64,000 nt of DNA from Luzula sylvatica (taxonomy: Eukaryota; Streptophyta; Magnoliopsida; Poales; Juncaceae). Under the pieces are notes generated by a model that did not search any database, was not told where the DNA came from, and saw only the letters and a program-made list of their open reading frames with translations. Below are positions 50,101 through 61,308 of this stretch, one piece after another (positions within the stretch are counted from its first letter, which is position 1; each line of letters opens with the position of its first letter). Location: assembly GCA_946800325.1 (NCBI GenBank), contig OX326959.1:39546908-39610907 (forward strand), given 5' to 3'. A program made the position numbers and the translations under genes.

Positions 50101-50289
50101 CTTTTACTACATAACTTTTCACCAAATTTCACAAACACTAAGAAAGTTTGTTTTTTTATTCAAAACAAGTTTTTAACGCTTTGAGGAGCTCAAATAACGT
50201 GTTTTTAGATCATTTGTAACTTTTCACCAAATTACACAAACACTAAGAAACTTTATTTTTCGATTCAAAACAAGATTTTAACGCTTTGA
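43248..50289 (+). repeat. 7.0-kb segmental duplication, copy 2
   Basis: Partner of 31140-38181 at +12,108 bp. Private differences seen by eye: cagcaaattt at 47453 (copy 1 has c at 35345) and tagtag in m10 at 48591 (copy 1 has g at 36483). The near identity over 7 kb points to a recent copy event. Confidence 0.87.
47133..50154 (+). repeat. Composite HOR, 25 monomers, 3022 bp, second copy
   Basis: Same type order and length as 35025-38046, 12,108 bp downstream. The 89-codon frame at 49281 lies within it at the equivalent place to 37173. Confidence 0.91.
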
Positions 50290-53053
50290 GGAGTACAAAT
50301 AACCTGTTTTTAGATCATTTGTACCGTATCTTTTACTACATAACTTTTCACCAAATTTCACAAACACTAAGAAAGTTTGTTTTTCTATTCAAAACAAGTT
50401 TTTAACGCTTTGAGGAGCTCAAATAACGTGTTTTTAGATCATTTGTATCGTATCTTTTACTACATAACTTTTCACCAAATTTCACAAACACTAAGAAAGT
50501 TTGTTTTTCTATTCAAAACAAGTTTTTAACGCTTTGAGGAGCTCGAATAACGTGTTTTTAGATCATTTGTAACTTTTCAACAAATTTCACAAACACTAAG
50601 AAAGTTTGTTTTTCGATTCAAAACATGATTTTAACGCTTTGGGGAGTTCAAATAACGTGTTTTTAGATCATTTTTATCGTATCTTTTACTACATAAGTTT
50701 TCACCAAATTTCACAAACACTAAGAAATTTTGTTTTTCGATTCAAAACAAGATTTTAACGCTTTGAGGAGTTCAAATAATGTGTTTTTAGATCATTTGTA
50801 TCGTATCTTTTAGTACATAACTTTTCACGAAATTTCACAAACACTAAGAAAGTTTGTTTTTCGATTCAAAACATGTTTTTAACGCTTTGAGGAGTTCAAA
50901 TAACGTGTTTTTAGATCATTTGTATCGTATCTTTTACTACATAACTTTTCACCAAATTTCACAAACACTAAGAGAGTTTGTTTTTCGATTCAAAACAAGA
51001 TTTTAACGCTTTGACGAGTTCAAACAACGTGTTTTTAGATCATTTGTATCGTATCTTTTACTACATAACTTTTCACCAAATTTCACAAACACTAAGAAAG
51101 TTTGTTTTTCGATTCAAAACAAGATTTTAACGCTTTTAGGAGTTCAAATAACGTGTTTTTAGATCATTTGTATCGTATCTTTTAGAACATAACTTCTCAA
51201 GAAATTTCACAAACTCTAAGAAAGTTTGTTTTTCGATTCAAAACAAGATTTTAACGCTTTGAGGAGTTCAAGTAACGTGTTTTTAGATCATTTGTATCGT
51301 ATCTTTTAGTACATAACTTCTCAACAAATTTCACAAACTCTAAGAAAGTTTGTTTTTCGATTCAAAACAAGATTTTAACGCTTTGACGAGTTCAAATAAC
51401 GTGTTTTTAGATCATTTGTATCGTATCTTTTACTACATAACTTTTCACCAAATTTCACAAACACTAAGAAAGTTTGTTTTTCGATTCAAAACAAGATTTT
51501 AACGCTTTGACGAGTTCAAATAACGTGTTTTTAGATCATTTGTATCGTATCTTTTACTACATAACTTTCACCAAATTTCACAAACACTAAGAAAGTTTGT
51601 TTTTCGATTCAAAACAAGATTTTAACGCTTTGAGGAGTTCAAATGACGTGTTTTTAGATCATTTGTATCGTATCTTTTACTACATAACTTTTCACCAAAT
51701 TTCACAAACACTAAGAAAGTTTGTTTTTCTATTCAAAACAAGCTTTTAACGCTTTGAGGAGCTCAAATAACGTGTTTTTAGATCATTTGTAACTTTTCAC
51801 CAAATTTCACAAACACTAAGAAAGTTTGTTTTTCGATTCAAAACATGATTTTAACGATTTGGGGAGTTCAAATAACGTGTTTTTAGATCATTTTTATCGT
51901 ATCTTTTACTACATAACTTTTCACCAAATTTCACAAACACTAAGAAATTTTGTTTTTCGATTCAAAACAAGATTTTAACGCTTTGAGGAGTTCAAATAAC
52001 GTGTTTTTAGATCATTTGTATCGTATCTTTTAGTACATAACTTTTCACCAAATTTCACAAACACTAAGAAAGTTTGTTTTTCGATCCAAAACATGTTTTT
52101 AACGCTTTGAGGAGTTCAAATAACGTGTTTTTAGATCATTTGTATCGTATCTTTTACTACATAACTTTTTACCAAATTTCACAAGCACTAAGAAAGTTTG
52201 TTTATCGATTCAAAACATGTTTTTAACGCTTTGAGTAGTTCAAATAACGTGTTTTTAGATCATTTGTATCGTATCTTTTACTACATAACTTTTCACCAAA
52301 TTTCACAAACACTAAGAAAGTTTGTTTTTCGATTCAAAACAAGATTTTAACGCTTTGAGGAGTTCAAATAACGTGTTTTTGGATAATTTGTATCGTATCT
52401 TTTACTACATAACTTTTCACCAAATTTCACAAACACTAAGAAAGTTTGTTTTTCGATTCAAAACAATATTTTAACGCTTTGAGGAGTTCAAATAACGTGT
52501 TTTTAGATCATTTGTATCGTATCTTTTACTACATAACTTTTCACCAAATTTCACAAACACTAAGAAAGTTTGTTTTTCTATTCAAAACAAGCTTTTAACG
52601 CTTTGAGGAGCTCAAATAACGTGTTTTTAGATCATTTGTAACTTTTCACCAAATTTCAAAAACACTAAGAAAGTTTGTTTTTCGATTCAAAACATGATTT
52701 TAATGCTTTGGGGAGTTCAAATAACGTGTTTTTAGATCATTTGTATCGTATCTTTTACTACATAACTTTTCACCAAATTTCACAAACACTAAGAAATTTT
52801 GTTTTTCGATTCAAAACAAGATTTTAACGCTTTGAGGAGTTCAAATAACGTGTTTTTAGATCATTTGTATCGTATCCTTTAGTACATAGCTTTTCACCAA
52901 ATTTCACAAACACTAAGAAAGTTTGTTTTTCGATTCAAAACATGTTTTTAACGCTTTGAGGAGTTCAAATAACGTGTTTTTAGATCATTTGTATCGTATC
53001 TTTTACTACATAACTTTTCACCAAATTTCACAAACACTAAGAAAGTTTGTTTT
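50155..53053 (+). repeat. Composite unit, 24 monomers, 2899 bp, right end of core
   Basis: Order: m16-m17-m6L-m6-m7-m8-m9-m3'-m1-m2-m3-m4-m5-...-m12-m6-m7-m8-m9, then a jump to canonical m1 at 53054. Private changes: taagttttc in m7 (about 50697), aacaata in an m12 (about 52467), tttcaaaaacac (about 52660) and taatgctttgg in m7 (about 52702). It ends the core. Confidence 0.9.
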
Positions 53054-55122
53054 TCGATTCAAAACAAGATTTTAACGCTTTGAGGAGTTCAAATAACGTG
53101 TTTTTAGATCATTTGTATCGTATCTTTTAGTACATAACTTCTCAAGAAATTTCACAAACTCTAAGAAAGTTTGTTTTTCGATTCAAAACAAGATTTTAAC
53201 GCTTTGAGGAGTTCAAATAACGTGTTTTTAGATCATTTGTATCGTATCTTTTAGTACATAACTTCTCAACAAATTTCACAAACTCTAAGAAAGTTTGTTT
53301 TTCGATTCAAAACAAGATTTTAACGCTTTGACGAGTTCAAATAACGTGTTTTTAGATCATTTGTATCGTATCTTTTACTACATAACTTTTCACCAAATTT
53401 CACAAACACTAAGAAAGTTTGTTTTTCGATTCAAAACAAGATTTTAACGCTTTGACGAGTTCAAATAACGTGTTTTTAGATCATTTGTATCGTATCTTTT
53501 ACTACATAACTTTTCACCAAATTTCACAAACACTAAGAAAGTTTGTTTTTCGATTCAAAACAAGATTTTAACGCTTTAAGGAGTTCAAATAACGTGTTTT
53601 TAGATCATTTGTATCGTATCTTTTATTACATAACTTTTCACCAAATTTCACAAACACTAAGAAAGTTTGTTTTTCTATTCAAAACAAGCTTTTAACGCTT
53701 TGAGGAGCTCAAATAACGTGTTTTTAGATCATTTGTAACTTTTCACCAAATTTCACAAACACTAAGAAAGTTTGTTTTTCGATTCAAAACTTGATTTTAA
53801 CGCTTTGGGGAGTTCAAATAACGTGTTTTTAGATCATTTTTATCGTATCTTTTACTACATAACTTTTCACCAAATTTCACAAACACTAAGAAATTTTGTT
53901 TTTCGATTCAAAACAAGATTTTAACGCTTTGAGGAGTTCAAATAACGTGTTTTTGGATCATTTGTATCGTATCTAAGTACATAACTTTTCACCAAATTTC
54001 ACAAACACTAAGAAAGTTTGTTTTTCGATTCAAAACATGTTTTTAACGCTTTGAGGAGTTCAAATAACGTGTTTTTAGATCATTTGTATCGTATCTTTTA
54101 CTACATAACTTTTCACCAAAATTCACAAACACTAAGAAAGTTTGTTTATCGATTCAAAACATGTTTTTAACGCTTTGAGTAGTTCAAATAACGTGTTTTT
54201 AGATCATTTGTATCGTATCTTTTACTACATAACTTTTCACCAAATTTCACCAACACTAAGAAAGTTTGTTTTTCGATTCAAAACAAGATTTTAACGCTTT
54301 GAGGAGTTCAAATAACGTGTTTTTAGATCATTTGTATCGTATCTTTTACTACATAACTTTTCACCAAATTTCACAAACACTAAGAAAGTTTGTTTTTCGA
54401 TTCAAAACAAGATTTTAACGCTTTGAGGAGTTCAAATAACGTGTTTTTAGATCATTTGTATCGTATCTTTTACTACATAACTTTTCACCAAATTTCACAA
54501 ACACTAAGAAAGTTTGTTTTTCAATTCAAAACATGTTTTTAACGCTTTGAGGAGTTCAAATAACGTGTTTTTAGATCATTTGTATCGTATCTTTTACTAC
54601 ATAACTTTTCACCAAATTTCACCAACACTAAGAAAGTTTGTTTTTTGATTCAAAACAATATTTTAACGCTTTGAGGAGTTCAAATAACGTGTTTTTAGAT
54701 CATTTGTATCGTATCTTTTACTACATAACTTTTCACCAAATTTCACAAACAGTAAGAAAGTTTGTTTTTCGATTCAAAACAAGATTTTAACGATTCGAGG
54801 AGTTCAAATAACGTGTTTTTAGATCATTTGTATCGTATCTTTTACTACATAACTTTTCACCAAATTTCACAAACACTAAGAAAGTTTGTTTTTTTTATTG
54901 AAAACAAGCTTTTAACGCTTTGAGGAGCTCAAATAACGTGTTTTTAGATCATTTGTAACTTTTCACCAAATTTCACAAACACTAAGAAACTTTGTTTTTC
55001 GATTCAAAACAAGATTTTAACGCTTTGAGGAGTACAAATAACGTGTTTTTAGATCATTTGTACCGTATCTTTTACTACATAACTTTTCACCAAATTTCAC
55101 AAACACTAAGAAAGTTTGTTTT
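53054..55122 (+). repeat. Canonical HOR, 17 monomers, 2069 bp
   Basis: m1-m17 in canonical order. The m1 markers at 53138 and 55207 are 2069 bp apart: m8 has lost 2 bp (atctaagtac, 53971-53980) and the m16 T-run has gained one. Private changes are gctttaagg and tattac in m5 and cgattcgagg in m15. Confidence 0.94.
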
Positions 55123-57068
55123 TCGATTCAAAACAAGATTTTAACGCTTTGAGGAGTTCAAATAACGTGTTTTTAGATCATTTGTATCGTATCTTTTAGT
55201 ACATAACTTCTCAAGAAATTTCACAAACTCTAAGAAAGTTTGTTTTTCGATTGAAAACAAGATTTTAACGCTTTGAGGAGTTCAAATAACGTGTTTTTAG
55301 ATCATTTGTATCGTATCTTTTTGTACATAACTTCTAAACAAATTTCACAAACTCTAAATAAGTTTGTTTTTCGATTCAAAACAAGATTTTAACGCTTTGA
55401 CGAGTTCAAATAACGTGTTTTTAGATCATTTGTATCGTATCTTTTACTACATAACTTTTCACCAAATTTCACAAACACTAAGAAAGTTTGTTTTTCGATT
55501 CAAAACAAGATTTTAACGCTTTGACGAGTTCAAATAACGTGTTTTTAGATCATTTGTATCGTATCTTTTACTACATAACTTTTCACCAAATTTCACAAAC
55601 ACTAAGAAAGTTTGTTTTTCGATTCAAAACAAGATTTTAACGCTTTGAGGAGTTCAAATAACGTGTTTTTAGATCATTTGTATCGTATCTTTTACTACAT
55701 AACTTTTCACCAAATTTCACAAACACTAAGAAAGTTTGTTTTTCTATTCAAAACAAGCTTTTAACGCTTTGAGGAGCTCAAATAACGTGTTTTTAGATCA
55801 TTTGTAACTTTTCACCAAATTTCACAAACACTAAGAAAGTTTGTTTTTCGATTCAAAACTTGATTTTAACGCTTTGGGGAGTTCAAATAACGTGTTTTTA
55901 GATCATTTTTATCGTATCTTTTACTACATAACTTTTCACCAAATTTCACAAACACTAAGAAATTTTGTTTTTCGATTCAAAACAAGATTTTAACGCTTTG
56001 AGGAGTTCAAATAACGTGTTTTTAGATCATTTGTATCGTATCTTTTAGTACATAACTTTTCACCAAATTTCACAAACACTAAGAAAGTTTGTTTTTCGAT
56101 CCAAAACATGTTTTTAACGCTTTGAGGAGTTCAAATAACGTGTTTTTAGATCATTTGTATCGTATCTTTTACTACATAACTTTTTACCAAATTTCACAAG
56201 CACTAAGAAAGTTTGTTTATCGATTCAAAACATGTTTTTAACGCTTTGAGTAGTTCAAATAACGTGTTTTTAGATCATTTGTATCGTATCTTTTACTACA
56301 TAACTTTTCACCAAATTTCACAAACACTAAGAAAGTTTGTTTTTCGATTCAAAACAAGATTTTAACGCTTTGAGGAGTTCAAATAACGTGTTTTTGGATC
56401 ATTTGTATCGTATCTTTTACTACATAACTTTTCACCAAATTTCACAAACACTAAGAAAGTTTGTTTTTCGATTCAAAACAAGATTTTAACGCTTTGAGGA
56501 GTTCAAATAACGTGTTTTTAGATCATTTGTATCGTATCTTTTACTACATAACTTTTCACCAAATTTCACAAACACTAAGAAAGTTTGTTTTTCTATTCAA
56601 AACAAGCTTTTAACGCTTTGAGGAGCTCAAATAACGTGTTTTTAGATCATTTGTAACTTTTCACCAAATTTCACAAACACTAAGAAAGTTTGTTTTTCGA
56701 TTCAAAACATGATTTTAACGCTTTGGGGAGTTCAAATAACGTGTTTTTAGATCATTTGTATCGTATCTTTTACTACATAACTTTTCACCAAATTTCACAA
56801 ACACTAAGAAATTTTGTTTTTCGATTCAAAACAAGATTTTAACGCTTTGAGGAGTTCAAATAACGTGTTTTTAGATCATTTGTATCGTATCCTTTAGTAC
56901 ATAGCTTTTCACCAAATTTCACAAACACTAAGAAAGTTTGTTTTTCGATTCAAAACATGTTTTTAACGCTTTGAGGAGTTCAAATAACGTGTTTTTAGAT
57001 CATTTGTATCGTATCTTTTACTACATAACTTTTCACCAAATTTCACAAACACTAAGAAAGTTTGTTTT
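55123..57068 (+). repeat. Chimeric HOR, 16 monomers, 1946 bp
   Basis: Starts as canonical m1-m8, then carries core-type monomers: m9 with gatccaaaac (56098), cttttTacc and aagcac, m10, m11 with tttggatc, m12, then m6-m7-m8-m9 with tatccttt and tacatagc, then jumps to m1. Fourteen long and two short monomers give 1946. Core sequence has been transferred into edge HOR. Confidence 0.9.
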
Positions 57069-59113
57069 TCGATTCAAAACAAGATTTTAACGCTTTGAGG
57101 AGTTCAAATAACGTGTTTTTAGATCATTTGTATCGTATCTTTTAGTACATAACTTCTCAAGAAATTTCACAAACTCTAAGAAAGTTTGTTTTTCGATTCA
57201 AAACAAGATTTTAACGCTTTGAGGAGTTCAAATAACGTGTTTTTAGATCATTTGTATCGTATCTTTTAGTACATAACTTCTCAACAAATTTCACAAACTC
57301 TAAGAAAGTTTGTTTTTCGATTCAAAACAAGATTTTAACGCTTTGACGAGTTCAAATAACGTGTTTTTAGATCATTTGTATCGTATCTTTTACTACATAA
57401 CTTTTCACCAAATTTCACAAACACTAAGAAAGTTTGTTTTTCGATTCAAAACAAGATTTTAACGCTTTGACGAGTTCAAATAACGTGTTTTTAGATCATT
57501 TGTATCGTATCTTTTACTACATAACTTTTCACCAAATTTCACAAACACTAAGAAAGTTTGTTTTTCGATTCAAAACAAGATTTTAACGCTTTAAGGAGTT
57601 CAAATAACGTGTTTTTAGATCATTTGTATCGTATCTTTTATTACATAACTTTTCACCAAATTTCACAAACACTAAGAAAGTTTGTTTTTCTATTCAAAAC
57701 AAGCTTTTAACGCTTTGAGGAGCTCAAATAACGTGTTTTTAGATCATTTGTAACTTTTCACCAAATTTCACAAACACTAAGAAAGTTTGTTTTTCGATTC
57801 AAAACTTGATTTTAACGCTTTGGGGAGTTCAAATAACGTGTTTTTAGATCATTTTTATCGTATCTTTTACTACATAACTTTTCACCAAATTTCACAAACA
57901 CTAAGAAATTTTGTTTTTCGATTCAAAACAAGATTTTAACGCTTTGAGGAGTTCAAATAACGTGTTTTGTACATAACTTTTCACCAAATTTCCCAAACAC
58001 TAAGAAAGTTTGTTTTTCGATTCAAAACATGTTTTTAACGCTTTGAGGAGTTCAAATAACGTGTTTTTAGATCATTTGTATCGTATCTTTTACTACATAA
58101 CTTTTCACCAAAATTCACAAACACTAAGAAAGTTTGTTTATCGATTCAAAACATGTTTTTAACGCTTTGAGTAGTTCAAATAACGTGTTTTTAGATCATT
58201 TGTATCTTATCTTTTACTACATAACTTTTCACCAAATTTCACCAACACTAAGAAAGTTTGTTTTTCGATTCAAAACAAGATTTTAACGCTTTGAGGAGTT
58301 CAAATAACGTGTTTTTAGATCATTTGTATCGTATCTTTTACTACATAACTTTTCACCAAATTTCACAAACACTAAGAAAGTTTGTTTTTCGATTCAAAAC
58401 AAGATTTTAACGCTTTGAGGAGTTCAAATAACGTGTTTTTAGATCATTTGTATCGTATCTTTTACTACATAACTTTTCACCAAATTTCACAAACACTAAG
58501 AAAGTTTGTTTTTCAATTCAAAACATGTTTTTAACGCTTTGAGGAGTTCAAATAACGTGTTTTTAGATCATTTGTATCGTATCTTTTACTACATAACTTT
58601 TCACCAAATTTCACCAACACTAAGAAAGTTTGTTTTTTGATTCAAAACAATATTTTACCGCTTTGAGGAGTTCAAATAACGTGTTTTTAGATCATTTGTA
58701 TCGTATCTTTTACTACATAACTTTTGACCAAATTTCACAAACAGTAAGAAAGTTTGTTTTTCGATTCAAAACAAGATTTTAACGATTTGAGGAGTTCAAA
58801 TAACGTGTTTTTAGATCATTTGTATCGTATCTTTTACTACATAACTTTTCACCAAATTTCACAAACACTAAGAAAGTTTGTTTTTTTATTGAAAACAAGC
58901 TTTTAACGCTTTGAGGAGCTCAAATAACGTGTTTTTAGATCATTTGTAACTTTTCACCAAATTTCACAAACACTAAGAAACTTTGTTTTTCGATTCAAAA
59001 CAAGATTTTAACGCTTTGAGGAGTACAAATAACGTGTTTTTAGATCATTTGTACCGTATCTTTTACTACATAACTTTTCACGAAATTTCACAAACACTAA
59101 GAAAGTTTGTTTT
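57069..59113 (+). repeat. Canonical HOR with 25-bp deletion, 2045 bp
   Basis: m1-m17 order. It shares gctttaagg and tattac in m5 with the unit 4015 bp upstream. The m8 monomer has a 25-bp deletion with its junction at 57968/57969 (cgtgttttgtacataac), leaving a 99-bp monomer, the shortest in the window. Confidence 0.93.
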
Positions 59114-61308
59114 TCGATTCAAAACAAGATTTTAACGCTTTGAGGAGTTCAAATAACGTGTTTTTAGATCATTTGTATCGTATCTTTTAGTACATAACTT
59201 CTCAAGAAATTTCACAAACTCTAAGAAAGTTTGTTTTTCGATTGAAAACAAAATTTTAACGCTTTGAGGAGTTCAAATAACGTGTTTTTAGATCATTTGT
59301 ATCGTATCTTTTAGTACATAACTTCTAAACAAATTTCACAAACTCTAAATAAGTTTGTTTTTCGATTCAAAACAAGATTTTAACGCTTTGACGAGTTCAA
59401 ATAACGTGTTTTTAGATCATTTGTATCGTATCTTTTACCACATAACTTTTCACCAAATTTCACAAACACTAAGAAAGTTTGTTTTTCGATTCAAAACAAG
59501 ATTTTAACGCTTTGACGAGTTCAAATAACGTGTTTTTAGATCATTTGTATCGTATCTTTTACCACATAACTTTTCACCAAATTTCACAAACACTAAGAAA
59601 GTTTGTTTTTCGATTCAAAACAAGATTTTAACGCTTTGACGAGTTCAAATAACGTGTTTTTAGATCATTTGTATCGTATCTTTTACTACATAACATTTCA
59701 CCAAATTTCACAAACACTAAGAAAGTTTGTTTTTCGATTCAAAACAAGATTTTAACGCTTTGAGGAGTTCAAATAACGTGTTTTTAGATCATTTGTATCG
59801 TATCTTTTACTACATAACTTTTCACCAAATTTCACAAACACTAAGAAAGTTTGTTTTTCTATTCAAAACAAGCTTTTAACGCTTTGAGGAGCTCAAATAA
59901 CGTGTTTTTAGATCATTTGTAACTTTTCACCAAATTTCACAAACACTAAGAAAGTTTGTTTTTCGATTCAAAACTTGATTTTAACGCTTTGGGGAGTTCA
60001 AATAACGTGTTTTTAGATCATTTTTATCGTATCTTTTACTACATAACTTTTCACCAAATTTCACAAACACTAAGAAATTTTGTTTTTCGATTCAAAACAA
60101 GATTTTAACGCTTTGAGGAGTTCAAATAACGTGTTTTTAGATCATTTGTATCGTATCTTTTAGTACATAACTTTTCACCAAATTTCACAAACACTAAGAA
60201 AGTTTGTTTTTCGATTCAAAACATGTTTTTAACGCTTTGAGGAGTTCAAATAACGTGTTTTTAGATCATTTGTATCGTATCTTTTACTACATAACTTTTC
60301 ACCAAAATTCACAAACACTAAGAAAGTTTGTTTATCGATTCAAAACATGTTTTTAACGCTTTGAGTAGTTCAAATAACGTGTTTTTAGATCATTTGTATC
60401 GTATCTTTTACTACATAACTTTTCACCAAATTTCACCAACACTAAGAAAGTTTGTTTTTCGATTCAAAACAAGATTTTAACGCTTTGAGGAGTTCAAATA
60501 ACGTGTTTTTAGATCATTTGTATAGTATCTTTTACTACATAACTTTTCACCAATTTTCACAAACACTAAGAAAGTTTGTTTTTCGATTCAAAACAAGATT
60601 TTAACGCTTTGAGGAGTTCAAATAACGTGTTTTTAGATCATTTGTATCGTATCTTTTACTACATAACTTTTCACCAAATTTCACAAACACTAAGAAAGTT
60701 TGTTTTTCAATTCAAAACATGTTTTTAACGCTTTGAGGAGTTCAAATAACGTGTTTTTAGATCATTTGTATCGTATCTTTTACTACATAACTTTTCACCA
60801 AATTTCACCAACACTAAGAAAGTTTGTTTTTTGATTCAAAACAATATTTTAACGCTTTGAGGAGTTCAAATAACGTGTTTTTAGATCATTTGTATCGTAT
60901 CTTTTACTACATAACTTTTCACCAAATTTCACAAACAGTAAGAAAGTTTGTTTTTCGATTCAAAACAAGATTTTAACGATTTGAGGAGTTCAAATAACGT
61001 GTTTTTAGATCATTTGTATCGTATCTTTTACTACATAACTTTTCACCAAATTTCACAAACACTAAGAAAGTTTGTTTTTTTTATTGAAAACAAGCTTTTA
61101 ACGCTATGAGGAGCTCAAATAACGTGTTTTTAGATCATTTGTAACTTTTCACCAAATTTCACAAACACTAAGAAACTTTGTTTTTCGATTCAAAACAAGA
61201 TTTTAACGCTTTGAGGAGTACAAATAACGTGTTTTTAGATCATTTGTACCGTATCTTTTACTACATAACTTTTCACCAAATTTCACAAACACTAAGAAAG
61301 TTTGTTTT
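59114..61308 (+). repeat. Canonical HOR plus one gacgag monomer, 2195 bp
   Basis: m1-m17 order with three consecutive gacgag monomers instead of two; the third (about 59634) also has taacatttc. The first two carry taccac. 2070 + 124 plus one T in the m16 run gives 2195. Confidence 0.92.

Noticed and set aside
31140..50289. Treating the long near-identical duplications as proven biology
   Set aside because: Long identical blocks in satellite arrays can also be misassembly. Without reads I report the pattern but do not claim it as established.
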